Shown here piece after piece: positions 48,150 through 60,118 of a stretch of DNA of 64,000 nt (within the stretch, counting starts at the first letter, position 1; the number at the start of each line of letters is the position of its first letter). Origin of the DNA: Plotosus lineatus (taxonomy: Eukaryota; Chordata; Actinopteri; Siluriformes; Plotosidae); the NCBI GenBank assembly GCA_024760905.1, contig CM045735.1:26979749-27043748 (forward strand), written 5' to 3'. The notes beneath the pieces are model-generated. The model saw only the letters and a list, made by a program, of their open reading frames with translations, did no database searches and had not been told where the DNA came from. Both the position numbers and the translations under genes were made by a program.

Positions 48150-49354
48150 TACTATCTAGCAGGTTACTTAAATGTAAATATAAATTAAAATTTATAAAAC
48201 AGAACCATCAGATACTGTCTGAATCAGGAAGAAACAGTAATGTTAAATCATACATAATCTAGGTATATTTATCAAAATTGGCAACACGACATGTTGCACT
48301 ATGTTCACATAGTATTATGACCTGCATACAATATAACTTCTACTCCTACAGCACAAATTTAACTTTAAATAATTGAGTAAGAAAGACTTGCACTGACAAT
48401 CATATGAACTATGGCTTTTCTGGCTATATGGTTCCCTGGCTGGAGTCATTATGTGCGCTACACACTACCGCCAAAACAAACACTTTATATTATTCTAAAC
48501 AGAGTTCTTGAGTGTGACATCAGATTGTCAAACCACTACACAATTACTTTTTATTACAATTGCCTTTTATTATTCTCTAATGTCGTTCTTTTTCAGAAAA
48601 CAAAAAAAGGTATCAAAATCTGATCATATATAAAGATATAGCTATTCTTCAGGAGTTTTATGTGGCTGAAAGTTAGTTTATGTTAGTAGTGTTCTCAAAG
48701 AATTCAGTAAATATTAAACCTTAAAAACATGAGTGATAACAATATGACACAACACTGACATCTTTCTGCTTAGAACTGGAAACTTTGCTGTCACAATATG
48801 ACATCAGCACTTTAGGACTCTATATGCACAATACTAACTCAAACCCTCTTTCCAGGTCAATTCTATGAATGCTCAGTGCAAATAGATATAAGCAGATGTG
48901 CCACCTGTCAAGCAATACCTTGAAGTGGATTCTGTGAACTCAAACCCCTCTATGAATACTATACAAACAAATCTGTTCAAAGTGCGCACTGTCAATCATA
49001 ATAATGCATTTTTTTTAAATTACTCAAATCTGCCCTGCTGTGATGGTTTTAGCTTAAAAGCCCTGTAAATATTATGTCTTTATTTTCAACCATATCTGTA
49101 ATCCATTTTATCGTGTGTAATGGGGTGGAGTTAAAGTCACACAAATTATTTAACATAGGCCCATTTTTGAGCCATTTCCACTGCAAATCAAAAGTATGAA
49201 GCCTGACTGCAAAATCTAGTCTGCTGCTCTGGTCTGCTACCTATTTTCGAAAGCATAGCTAAATGCTGGTAGATGAGAACAGTTTCTAAAGTATTGTTAC
49301 TGATGCAGTACTGTAGACAGCCATTTTTCGGCCATTGTATCAGGAAGCTAATTA
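48150..49354. other. Unassigned intron sequence
   Basis: AT-rich, 1.2 kb, with no coding sequence or repeat I recognise. Confidence 0.5.
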
Positions 49355-50550
49355 CAGTAGGCCCTTGACTATTCGCGGTTTTGCACTTGCGGTTTGAGTA
49401 TTCACGAACTGCAGAGCAGCTCGCACGTGATTCAAATTCAGCCACTGGCTGTCCTCCTTCCTGCTGCTTGGTTGAGGTGAAGTAACGCCCCTTTTTCCTC
49501 ATTCATGCACAAGTTGGCAATGAGCCTTTTTTAGTGTGTTTTAATTACCAGTTAAGTTCTATGATGTCACTCAAACGCCTGCTTAAGCACCAGAAAAAGG
49601 TAATGAGGTTGGATGTCTCTTCTGAAGAAATAAGACTTTCTCCGGAAGAAACGACAGTTTCCTCTGAAGTCACGTCATTGCTGAAGAGGAATAACTGAAC
49701 CGTTGTAAAACACTCCACTATTACAGTCTTTTTTAATTATTATTCCAGTACTTGACATAAGGTAATGTTTAAAATGTTTGTGTGTTATATTTTATTTACT
49801 GTGGTGTAGCATGTTTCTCATTGTTTTGTTTATCCAATTTATTAAATTTCTTGTTCTTTTATGTCCTTTTTGTTATGGTCTGTGTTTTGGGGGACTTTGA
49901 TTTTGGCGCTGTGCCACTACTTCCTGAGGGGTGTGGCTGAGCTGCTGGGAGCACACACACACCTGAATTCACTATTCTCATTTACTCCCAATAAACAAAA
50001 GCACACTCAGCATCAACATCACCGCTTCTTTGGTTTGTAACGCCTCTTACTCTATCACTCTAAAATTCTGTTTTGTACTTTGGCTCCGGTTGGGGGTGTG
50101 TGGCTGAGCTGCTCTGACTTAATGCAGTTAATACCTGAATTCAGTCGTGTCATGCCTAATGCAATACAGTACGTTCCTCTAGTGGCATTTTTGAAAACTA
50201 CAGTGCTGTATGTTTATAAAGAGAATGCACTGAAAGGTGTTTTATACGTATGCTGTATAATGTTTATATTTTAGCATCAATAAATATAACAGTAAAAATT
50301 GAAAAGTTTTTCTTAATCATTACTACATTTTACTACATTAATACTGTATTATGAGTAAGACTGTCTATAGAATGTGTTTAAGAAGCATATTTTAGCACAT
50401 GTAATAGATACATAGTATTTTACTTACAGCTGCTCATTCGCGCATGTGACGTCATACATGGGGTTTTACTTCCGGGTGCAGAACTCACGGATTATCTCAA
50501 TTCGCGGGAGGGCCCAGAACCGAACCCCCGCGAATGTCGAGGGCCTACTG
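49355..50550. mobile_element. Pogo-like MITE, family B, copy 1, holding an LTR scrap
   Basis: The left end CAGTAGGCCCTTGACTATTC and the right end GTCGAGGGCCTACTG are inverted repeats with TA on each side. At 49870-50045 sits LTR-like sequence (GTTATGGTCTGTGTTTTGGG, GAGGGGTGTGGCTGAGCTGC, ACCTGAATTCACT) whose layout resembles the LTR at 15262-15710. Near 50085-50150 a second short copy of the GGTGTGTGGCTGAGCTGCT part is seen. Confidence 0.85.
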
Positions 50551-51242
50551 TATATATGTAAGCGCTCCCAATAGATATCTATACTGATAAGTATCAGAGG
50601 CTCCTTAGAGGGCAGAATCAATTTGTGACTGAAAAAAATTAATAAATAAATCTCCTGATTACACTTGAGTGAATTCAGGAAAGGTTAACACTGAGTTTTT
50701 CTTTCACTCGTTGATTTCTGCCTTTAATTCTATCTTCGCAGTTTAATTACTCATTTAACAAGTTTATGTTCCTTGCTCATGTTCATGTTTCCAGTTTTAT
50801 TTGAAGCTTGTCTGCTTACCAGAGTTACAATGGAGGCTTTGAGCTGTGGTGTATGAGACTCTATTTTTGGTTATATTTTCCATTATTATTAATAAATCTT
50901 GATGCCAGATAAATGAATAGTGGGATATAACATTGCAAAAAGTCTACTTGAAAATATGAACTAACCAGAGATGCATGTGTTTGTTTTACACACACACACA
51001 CATCTCTCTCTTTGTGAAAACGCACTCTTCAGCCCTTAGAATAAACTTAACCACTACAAATAAATGCAGAATTTTATTCCTTATCCTAGAATTCAACCTG
51101 AATCCTCAAATCAAGTCATATACACTGAATAGTACTTGAGGACCAGCCAAAATATCCTTCCATCCCAAAAAGTCAAGAAAATAAACTGCAATTAACACTA
51201 TTAAGAGCAGAATATAAACAAACATTTACATACACAAACATT
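50551..51242. other. Unassigned intron sequence
   Basis: No gene or recognised repeat. Confidence 0.45.
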
Positions 51243-51244
51243 TA

Positions 51245-52750
51245 CAGTGGGGCCAATAAGTATTGGGCAATGTAAAAATGTGCAAGTTCACCCATTTAAA
51301 AAGATAAGAGAGGTTTGTAATTTTCATCATAGGTACACATCAAGCTTGAGAGACAGAATGTAAAAACATATCCAGGAAATCACATTGTATGTTTTTAAAA
51401 AGTTTATTTGTGAAAATGGGAGGCCAATAAGTATTGGGCAGCTAGAAAACAAACATTATTTCGGCCCCCACTCGTTAACAGTATGAATGACACCTGTTTG
51501 AACTGTTTAGATGCATAAGAGGCACCTTCGAACCTGCACACACCTTCAAACTGTCAGACTGCAGTCTTCACCATGACCAAGACCAGAGAGCTTCCCAAAG
51601 ACACCAGAGATAAAATTGTACAACTGCACAAAGCTGGGATGAGTCAAACTGCAATTGGTAAACAACTTTGTGAGAAAAGATCAACAGTTGGAAACAGTAT
51701 TAGAAAATGGAAGTATAACATCACTGAAAACCTCCCTAGGAGTGTCGCTCCATGCAAGATCTCACCTCGTGGGGTTCAAAGGATCCTGAGAACAGTGAGT
51801 AATCAGCCCAGAACTACACGACCAGAACTGGTCAATGATTTGAAGACGGCAGGAACCACCGTCACACAAAGATGACAATGACTAACACACTACGTCGTCA
51901 TGAGATGAAATCCTGCATTGCTCGAAAGGTTCCCCTACTAAACGAAAAACATGCAAAGGCCCGTTTGAAATATGCTAAAGACCATCTGGACGATCCAGAG
52001 GAGGATTGGGAGAATGTGATGTGGTCAGATGAGACCAAAATTGAACTTTTTGGTTTAAACAGCACTTAGTGTGTTTGGAGTAAAAAGAATGCTGAGTTGC
52101 ATCCCAAGAACACCATACCTACTGTGAAGCATGGGGGTGGACACATCATGCTTTGGGGATGCTTTTCTGAAAAAGGGACAGGAAGACTGCACCGTATCAA
52201 TGGCAACATGAATGGGGCCATGTATTGTGACATTTTGGGTAAAAACCTCCTTTCCTCGGTCAGAGCATTAAAGATGAAACATGGCTGGGTCTTCCAACAT
52301 GATAACGATCCAAAGCACACAGCCAAGAAAACCAAGGAGTGGCTCCATAAAAAGCATATCAAGGTTCTGGAGTGGCCTTGCCAGTCTCCAGACCTCAAGC
52401 CAAGCGACAGCCCTCAAACATCACAGCTCTAGAGAAGATCTAAACTAGAACTAAAGTGTGTGTAGACCTGGTCAAGAACTACAGGAACCGTTTGACCTCT
52501 GTCATTGCCAACCAAGGCTACATTACAAAGTATTAAAAGTAACTTTTGCTGGCTGCCCAATACTTATTAGCCTCGCGTTTTCATAAATAAATTGTTTAAA
52601 AATTATACAATGTGTTTTCCTGGATTTTTTTTTACATTCTGTCTCTCAAGCTTGATGTGTACCTATGATGAAAATTACAAACCTCTCTAATCTTTTTAAA
52701 TGGGTGAACTTGCACATTTTTACATTGTCCAATACTTATTGGCCCCACTG
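51245..52750 (+). mobile_element. Complete-length Tc1 transposon with long IR/DR ends
   Basis: A 1506-base element flanked by TA. The left repeat (51245 to about 51450) and right repeat (about 52547 to 52750) are inverted copies of about 205 bases, starting CAGTGGGGCCAATAAGTATT. The motif GGCCAATAAGTATTGGGCA occurs at both the outer and inner edge of the left repeat, the IR/DR plan. Identity between arms is high by eye, but an A-run differs. Confidence 0.95.
51573..52432 (+). pseudogene. Tc1 transposase with missing catalytic Glu region
   Basis: An ATG at 51573 opens [20 protein letters not shown] and then [19 protein letters not shown] (first HTH) until a stop at 51873-51875. The frame 51872-52069 gives ENVMWSDETKIELFG with the first catalytic Asp. 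The frame 52097-52432 gives [15 protein letters not shown] and [20 protein letters not shown] with the second Asp, then SPDLKP, after which a deletion of about 40 bases removes the expected IENLW motif with the catalytic Glu. Downstream, ELVKNYRN-like sequence follows in another frame. Confidence 0.94.
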
Positions 52751-52769
52751 TAAGTAGAAAATATAAAAC

Positions 52770-53480
52770 TGAACATTGGGATGTGCAGTATACACATTGG
52801 AGACACTGTGAAATATCAAAAATAAATAGCAGCAGCAAAGTGGATAAACTACACTGTAAATGTAATTGAAGTAAAGCGCGGCAGTGCAAGAAGCCGTAGA
52901 GATTCTGGATTCAATGTCCTTTTACAGAGAATTGAAGTCTGTGTAAGAGTTAACAAGTAGGGGTATGAGTATGTGTCTGTGGAGGAGGGTTGTACATGTG
53001 TGTCACTACGAGGGAGTGGGGGTGGAAGGATGGCTTTCACAGCTCTGGGGAAGCTGTTTTGGAGTCTGGTTGTGCTGGTAGTGTTGACCTGAAGGAAGCG
53101 CTACAAACGGTTAATTTCCAGGGTGGGTGGGAGCTATTATGCTAAATTTAATACTTTCTATTGCAGGGCTGTAGAAGTTCTTTAGCAGCTGAAAGGAAAC
53201 CCCAGTGCGTTTCAGCTTCCTGAGAGTAGATGTTGGGTCTTCTTCACCAGGTGTGAGGTGTTGACAGATCAGGACAGGTCAGATGAAATGTGGACACCCA
53301 GGAACTTAATACAGTCCACACACACCACCACCTATGTTTACAGAGAGGAGCCTGCTCGGTCTTCCTGGTCCTCCTGTAGTCCGCTATGACATCCTTGGCT
53401 TTGCTGGTCTTCAGAATGAAACTGTCAGTTAAACACGTTTATCAAGTGCTGGATCTGCTCTCATCGGTAGTAGATAATGG
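52770..53480 (-). mobile_element. LINE 3'-region fragment
   Basis: Antisense phrases of fish LINE coding and 3' sequence are seen: GCTCTGGGGAAGCTGTTTTG, GTTGACCTGAAGGAAGCG, ACACCCAGGAACTTAATACA and CTTGGCTTTGCTGGTCTTCA. No frame is open for long. Confidence 0.6.
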
Positions 53481-54059
53481 TGGAGGAATTGAATACTCGC
53501 CTGTTTAAATTGCAAAATTACATGCAAAAGTCTAAATTTGAGGCAGATTGAAAATGCGGATCTATAGCTTGAATCACATCACTGATGGGGCACAGAACAA
53601 GAAAAATTAACTGCTGTCTGTTGTGCAACTGTAAAGCCCAAATCAGTTCCCAGTGTAAATAAAAGATAAAGACTTTTCACATCAGAATGAATTGAAATGA
53701 AAAATGACAGGAGCCCAAAGTGAATGCATACTGCTAATGCAGTACATAATCTTGTTCTTTGAATTACACAAGCAACGTAACTATTAATAGTAATTAGAGT
53801 GTTATAATTACTATAATAATGAACACAAATAATAAATAGGTGTCTGGAGGCTACAAAGATACATCTGTTAAACAAATTTTAGAATGATTAGTCAATTATT
53901 AGAGGCTGTATATCGACGATAATGAATGCATGGACGGACAGACAAACACCGGAGGCAACAGCAATACGCGTTCGGCCAAGTATGCTCGATGGATAAAATC
54001 TTAAGGAAAAAACAGTAGCTTGGAGAAAGTACAAACACACTGACTTGGATCAAGAATAT
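53481..54059. other. Unassigned intron sequence
   Basis: No gene or recognised repeat. Confidence 0.45.
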
Positions 54060-54665
54060 GAAAAATTCAGATATGTTAAAATGACCAAGGGAAAACAGGG
54101 AATCAGTGTCTTTAAAAAAGTTTGATACAAAAATACCTATTCACTGGAAATGGAAGGTGCAGTGTCACGACGAGGAGCACAGAAGAGGAAGGATGCGAGT
54201 GACATGATGCTCAAAATCACTGCATCATATATCAGAATGCGCTGTGTGGTAACGTCCTAAAAGTGGAGCATGTAATAAGCACTATGACACAAACCGTAAA
54301 CTTTATATGAGTAAAGGTTTAAATAACCAGCAATTTCGGTCCTTTATGTGGGAAATAGATTCAGAATTTGCCGACATTCCATATCATACAGAAGTGCATT
54401 GGCTGAGTGAAGGGGAAATTCTCAGTAGAGTTTTTGAGATCAGCAAGAAAAATTGTCAGTTCATGGTCAGTAAAGGAAAAGACTCCATAGTTTTGCGGGA
54501 CGAAAAGTAAGTTAGCATTTCTGGCTGATGTACCAGCTCATCTCAACATCTTAAATCTTCAGCTCCAGGGACATAAACTAGTGATCACTGACATGTATGA
54601 TAAGGTGAAGGCATTTTAAGTGAAGCTGCTCTTATGAGAGACATCAAATTCACCAGTGCAACTTG
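54060..54665 (+). pseudogene. hAT transposase relic (GTF2IRD2-like)
   Basis: Plus-strand frames show RGAQKRKDASDMMLKITASY-like sequence around 54170-54235, the ALCGNVLKVEHV step, then SKGLNNQQFRSFMWEIDSEF, DIPYHTEVHWLSEGEILSRV and FMVSKGKDSIVLRDEK (54307-54510), and LADVPAHLNILNLQLQGH in another frame. This is the C-terminal half of a hAT transposase of the kind domesticated in GTF2IRD2 and ZBED genes. The conserved YHTEVRWLSRG is HTEVHWLSEG here. Stops and shifts mark it as dead. Confidence 0.83.
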
Positions 54666-54786
54666 CCTCACTGTCCCTATTGCAGTGCTTCTCAATAAGT
54701 TTCTGTGGCGTCCCCTCTCGGAAAAAAAAACAACATTGCACACCCCCCACCGCCCCGCAAGCGACTATAAATAGTATTAATTGTCT

Positions 54787-54870
54787 GTATGTGCGAATCA
54801 GATGATTCGCTGTGGCAACCCCTGTAAAAAGGGGAAAAGCCGAAAGGAAAAGAAGAAGATCATTGTTATT
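54787..54870 (+). mobile_element. RTE-type tail fragment
   Basis: TGCGAATCAGATGATTCGCT and GGAAAAGCCGAAAGGAAAAG followed by AGAAGAAG is the tail shared by the RTE LINE 3' end and the SINEs at 30963 and 60299. The head is missing. Confidence 0.75.
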
Positions 54871-55076
54871 AGGAAACCTCTTCATAACATTGTATCTTTT
54901 TTAACATTAAAAACAAAAAAGAAAGAAATATAGGTCACCTTACAACAAACAAAAACTTCATTAACATAGTTTTTTCCATCTGTAACAGAAAAGGATTTAA
55001 TGTGCACCAATGTGCCTAAAATTAAAAAAATACATACTTATTCAAACTCATTCAACTTATTTATAAAGTGGAGCCT

Positions 55077-55275
55077 CAGTACTCGAACTTAATCCGTTCC
55101 AGACGACTGTTTCCGTTTTTCCGATTTGCTCGGATTCCCAATGTGCTTTTCCCATTACAAATAATGTAAATGGTCTTAATCCGTTCCGTCTTCTTTTGAA
55201 CAGAAGTTAAAAGTACCGTAACTCATACCATAGGTCTGCAAATTAAGTGAAAGAATTATTGAATACAGTACACTA
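55077..55275. mobile_element. Pogo-like MITE end, family G
   Basis: GTGGAGCCTCAGTACTCGAA followed by CTTAATCCGTTCCAG resembles the inner sequence of family A ends (ATTAATCCGTTCCAG). Only one end is visible; LTR-like sequence begins near 55275. Confidence 0.55.
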
Positions 55276-55865
55276 TGTTATGGTCTGTATTGTGAGAGAC
55301 TCTAACTGCACTGTGGTTTTTATTTTAGTGTGTTATGGTCTCTCATAAAAGAGTTGCACGTTGAAATGCACGTTGGAGAGGGGTGTGGCTGTCACACACG
55401 GGGTGGAGTGCTAAACAAACACACCTGATTCCATTAAATCACGGGCTAAAAAGATTAGCAGCGTTCTTCCCTCTTCCCCATGATCTCTCTGGCTCTCAGC
55501 TCCATGCTCCACCAGTTCCTGCTTTAGTTTGATTTCCGTGTTTCTCCGCATCTCTATTACAGTGACTACGATTTCCCCGTTTCATCTGTGAAAACGGGTG
55601 CGCTTTATTGTTCACAGGGAAGGCACTAGAGCATGGGCACTAGAGCACTCGAAACACGGAAATCAAACTAAAGCGGGAACTGGTGGAGCACATAGCTGAG
55701 AGCCAGAGCGATCACGGGGAAGAGGGACAGTCTTCTATCACCGGGAAAAGCACTGCTAGTCTTTATAGCCCGTGATTAAATGGAATCAGGTGTGTTTGTT
55801 TAGCACTCCACCCCGCGTGTGACAGCCACGCCCCTCTCCATGTTGATTTCACCTAATGCATTAAA
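55275..55865. mobile_element. Two LTR fragments in inverted orientation
   Basis: The left arm at about 55361-55544 and the right arm at about 55651-55852 are reverse complements over about 180 bases, with an 18-base indel. Each holds the GAGGGG(T/C)GTGGCTGTCACAC and ACACCTGATTCCATTAAATC phrases, the layout of the gypsy LTR at 15262-15710, but a different subfamily. The 106-base spacer includes CGTTTCATCTGTGAAAACGG. Confidence 0.85.
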
Positions 55866-56001
55866 GACAAATATGTAAAAACTCATATTTCATAATACTA
55901 CAAATACATTAAGATTAATAATAAATAATAATAATAAAACAAGAGTAAACAAGAGAAATTGTATGGTAAATGTCATATTTCATTATATTCACGTTTATAA
56001 G

Positions 56002-56002
<1 letters not shown>

Positions 56003-56047
<45 letters not shown>

Positions 56048-56059
56048 ATGAGGCACGCG

Positions 56060-56104
<45 letters not shown>
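56003..56104. repeat. (CA)n microsatellites
   Basis: Two CA tracts of about 18 units each, separated by GTAAAGATGAGGCACGCGCT. Confidence 0.95.
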
Positions 56105-56105
<1 letters not shown>

Positions 56106-56169
56106 GTAGAGACAAGGCGCACACACACACAGACACGGCATGGTGTGATGCCGGGGGTGTGCGTATGAC

Positions 56170-56760
56170 CCTGGGGAACATGCTACATTAGTTGGCAGTG
56201 GCGCTCTCACGTTATGGTGTACGGAAAAAGCACCAAATAAATGATATGAACTGTAGTCCACACTATTTATAGTTGCATGCGGGGTGCTGGGAGAGCGTGC
56301 AATGTTTTTTTTTTTTTCTTTCTATAGGGGGCATCACAGAAAATAATTGTGAAGCACTGCACAAGGTATTCTCGAAGCACGGAGGAATATACGCAGAAGA
56401 ATACGAGGCTAATCGGCCCGGAAAAGCCATTTTCCCAGCAGAGTTCATCTCCACAAAAACTGTTTACAGTGGAAGTGGGAGCTGTTCACTTCGACTGGTG
56501 ATGACGTCGGGAAGTGGAAGGATCTCCTCAACATGCACTTTGTGGAAGAGGAAGATAAACTCCTGGGGGATTGGGTAGGGGTCCGCAAAGCCCTGATGGC
56601 CGATTAGCCTTGTATTCTCCCGCGTGTATTCCTCCGCACTCCAAGAAGGCCTTGTGCAGCGCTTCTCAATTATTTTCTGTGATGCCCCCTATAGGAAAAA
56701 AAAAAACATTTCACACACCCCACACCCCACCCCGCCCAGCGCCCCGCAAGCGACTATAAA
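56170..56760. mobile_element. MITE-like repeat block with inverted ends
   Basis: GACTATAAATAGTGTTTACT with GCGCCCCGCAAGC and AATTATTTTCTGTGATGCCC (56660-56770) recur in reverse at 56265-56365, and again at 54690-54785 and 61330-61385. The ends GTGCAGCGCTTCTCAATTAT and GAAGCACTGCACAAGG are inverted. A hAT-like MITE is plausible. An ORF-like stretch near 56370-56570 also appears in part at 61380-61450. Confidence 0.65.
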
Positions 56761-56905
56761 TAGTGTTTACTGCACTTCATATCATTTGCTCTGTGCTTTA
56801 TCCCTACACCATAGCGCGGCAATGAGAGCGCTACTGCCAACTATAGCATATTCCCCAGGGTCTTACATGCCCCCCTGGCATCACACCGTGCCCCCCACAT
56901 TTTGT

Positions 56906-56921
56906 GTGTGTGTGTCTTTAT

Positions 56922-56971
<50 letters not shown>

Positions 56972-57217
56972 AGCTTATCAGCGTGAATATGATTAAATAT
57001 GACATTTAATATACAGTTTCTCTTGTTTATTCTTGTTCTATTATTATTTATTATTAATTATTATTAATGTTCATGTACATGTATTATGAGTATGAAATAT
57101 TAATTTGTTACATTTGTGCGTGCGCACCTCGTCTCTCCAATGTGTGTGTGTGTGTGTGTGCCTCGTCTCTACCGTGTGTGTGTGTGTGTGTGTGTGTGTG
57201 TCTGTGTGTGTGTGTTT

Positions 57218-57254
<37 letters not shown>

Positions 57255-57300
57255 TGTGTGTGTGTGTGTGTGTGTGCGTGCATTGTCTCTACCTTATGTG
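56906..57300. repeat. (GT)n microsatellite cluster
   Basis: GT tracts at 56906-56970 and 57138-57285, with short interruptions that repeat TGCCTCGTCTCTACC-type units. Confidence 0.95.
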
Positions 57301-57633
57301 TGTGTTTGTCTGTGTGTGCGTCAATTTATCAGTGTGAATATGATTAATTTTAAGCTCCATGATGCCACTCAAACACTGTGCATCTTCTCTGGCTAAGTGA
57401 TAGAAAACGCTGCATGTCACTTCTGAAGAAATAAAACTTTCTCCTGAAGAAATGACAGTTTCCTCTTAACTGCTGGATTAAAGTCTTTTTCAATTATTAT
57501 TCCAGTACAGTATCTAAGTTAATGTTTAGAATGTTTGTGTGTCAGATTTTATGGTCTGTAGCATGTTTAACGAACGATACCAAAAGGATCAACATTATTA
57601 CGCTTCATGTTCTTTTGCATTGAACTCTGATGA

Positions 57634-57896
57634 ACTCATTCCTGATCCTATCGATCCTCGTTACTCCCAAAGAGAACCTCAACATTTTCATCTCTGCTAC
57701 CTCTAGCTCTGCTTCCTATCTTTTCACCCGGGGACACTGTTTCTAAACCATACACCATCGCTGGCCTCAACACCGTCTTGTACACTTTTTCTTTCATTCT
57801 TGCCGATACCTTCCTATCACACATCACACCGGACACTTTTCTCCAACCATTCCAACCTGTGTGCACACAATTCTTCACCTCTTTTCCACACTCTGA
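57634..57896 (-). mobile_element. RTE-type LINE fragment, copy 4
   Basis: Matches copy 1 (4910-5170) in antisense. The minus-strand frame 57648-57989 includes GWNGWRKVSGVMCDRKVSAR and VYKTVLRPAMVYGLETVS. Both ends are cut. It joins directly to the L2-like LINE at 57897. Confidence 0.88.
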
Positions 57897-58890
57897 TAAA
57901 CAGTAGAATGTAAATATGATGCAAAATGTAACTGTACAATAGTAGATGTTGTTGCTAAATGGAGGAGTTGTACAATTTAATGGCAACAAGTAGAAATGAT
58001 GTCCTATGTTGTTCAGTGACTCAGTCCGGTGGTATCAGTCACTGAACGTGCTGTTGTGACTGATCAGGAGGGTGTGAAGCGGGTGGGAAGTATTGTTCAA
58101 TATTGTCTGTATTTTGGATAACATTTGCTGCTCCAACATTATGAAAGTCTAGTTTTATCCCCACAATGTTAGCCTTGCAGAGCAGTTTTTTCAGTCTGTT
58201 GTAGTCTGCAACCCACACCCTGCTGCTCCAGCATGCAACAGCATATAGGATAGCGCTGGCCACAACAGAGTCATAGAACATCCTAAGTATTCTCCGAAAG
58301 ATGTTAACTGACCTTAAACTCCTTAAAAAATACAGATTACTCCAAGGTATGTGTAATCCTCAACAATTTCCACAGTGACACCCTGAATGGAAACAAGGGT
58401 TGTTGGTGTTTTGGATCTCCCAAAATTCATTATCAGCTCCTTGGTCTTTGTCACACTAAGCTGCAGATGATTCTACTCCACACCATGTGACAAAGGAATC
58501 CACAACAGCCCGATATTTTGTCTCCTCAACTCCCCACTGATATATCCGACTACAGCAGAGTCATCACAAAAGTTCTGAAGATGGCCAGAATCTGTGCAGT
58601 AGTTGATCTGTTGTGTACAGGGTGAAGAGGAGAGAATACGGTCCTTTGTAGTGATCTGGTGTTGCTGACCACTGTGTCCGACACTCAGTACTGCAGTACA
58701 TATACTGTGGTCAGATAGTTCACAATCCAGGACACAAGAAAGGCATCCACTTGCATCAGTGTCAGCTTCTCACCAGTAGGTTTAGACTAATGTTGTTGCA
58801 TGAACTGGTAATGTCAAAAACCATGACCCTCACAGTGCTCGCCAGCTGGTACAGGTGAGTGTAGACACGATTCAGCAGGTAATGATGTCA
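57897..58890 (-). mobile_element. L2-like LINE fragment with RT remains
   Basis: On the minus strand the frame 58039-58281 reads MFYDSVVASAILYAVACWSS and VADYNRLKKLLCKANIVG, the C-terminal end of a jockey-group (L2/Rex1-like) LINE reverse transcriptase. Near 58555-58575 the minus strand has FCDDSAVVGYI, the RT catalytic motif (usually F(A/S)DDS). Stops break the rest. The left end matches 45540-45775. Confidence 0.8.
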
Positions 58891-59512
58891 TCGATGCGTG
58901 TAGTCAAATAAAATGTAAATAGAACGCAGGCTAATTTCCACTGAGCATAAAGGTTTCCCTATCACACAGCCACAATCAATCAGGGAGGGTGAAGGAAACT
59001 TCCTGAAGAAGAAAGTGCTTCCTTCTATTGATGTAATGATCGACTGGCATTGCTTATAAGTCATATTGAAGACAACATATAATATGCTATTGCTTTTTCA
59101 TCAAAAGCTCTGCCAGTTATCCGTGAAAGGTTCCTGGCCAAGGATGGCTGTGTGCATCACTTGAAATTCTTGGTCATAGAGTGAACATTTTCCCATTGCA
59201 TCATTTGGAAGCAGAGTTGACTTCAGTTTGAACTTACAGACAGAGGGCATAATTAAACACTAAGAGCAGTATGTATGCAGCTATAAAGTGGATAACAGAA
59301 TGGGTGAGGATGGGTTATTACATATGCAGAAAATCATCGGAATAAAACTGTTGCTGAAAATTGTCTTTTTACTCTAATCTGACAAGATTACAATACTTGT
59401 CTCTTTACCAACTGTAAGATGTAAACGCATCTGTATCTGTGCTATACCTTGATTTACATGCAATGCGCACATACCTACAGCCACTCACACACTATTAAAA
59501 GACAAAGCTCAC
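58891..59512. other. Unassigned intron sequence
   Basis: No gene or clear repeat. The donor of the exon at 59513 lies at the right end. Confidence 0.45.
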
Positions 59513-59628
59513 CTGATCTGCTTTGCATAGTTGAGTTCAATCTCAGATCGCTCTTTGACAAATTTAGTGTAGCGTTCCACAAAATCTATACCCCACTGGG
59601 TGTGCTTCTCCAAATTATCAAACTGATC
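59513..59628 (-). CDS. fnbp1: F-BAR protein exon, likely FNBP1 coding exon 2
   Basis: Read on the minus strand, a pyrimidine-rich acceptor ending in TAG at 59629-59631 precedes a 116-base exon and a GTGAGC donor follows it. The 38 complete codons start [13 protein letters not shown] and include [16 protein letters not shown], followed by two bases of a split Arg codon. This is the first helix of an F-BAR domain, about residues 9-47 of formin-binding protein 1. F-BAR proteins of this family (FNBP1, FNBP1L, TRIP10) bind and tubulate membranes during endocytosis and recruit actin regulators such as N-WASP. The wording is nearest FNBP1 from memory. The start codon exon must lie beyond 64000. The next exon begins with the A that completes the split codon, 12.6 kb away. 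Confidence 0.93.
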
Positions 59629-60118
59629 CTAGAAAGAAAAGATAAGACAAATAAAGAATATTAAAGGAAATAAACAAACAAATGCATGCATAAATGAACT
59701 TGCCACCCAAGTAAGTACATTATGGTGCATACTGGTTCAGTCTTTATGAACTTTCCTCAGTTGGCATTGGTGTTAATAGCAGCAGTAGTAGGTTGGTGTT
59801 ATTGCAGTTTAGCCACAGACACCCCATCTACACTTTAAGCGTCTGACACTTATTGCACATTTTCTTTGGCCACATGCTTTATAATTAGCATTAACACTCA
59901 ATTAACCTTATGTACACCAGTTGTCAGCGGATGAACCCCAAATACATTACAGAACATAAGATCACCTACTATTCCTTAGAAGATGGTTATCAAATGCATC
60001 CTTAGGATTAAGGAATAAAAGATTAGTACCCATATTTTATTGTTGCTATAATCATTTTATTGAGCAAATAGATTTGCTTATTTTCAAAAGATAAAGGCAT
60101 GCCTATAGTATGTAAATA
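59629..60118. other. Unassigned intron sequence
   Basis: Begins with the acceptor of the exon at 59628. No repeat recognised. Confidence 0.45.
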
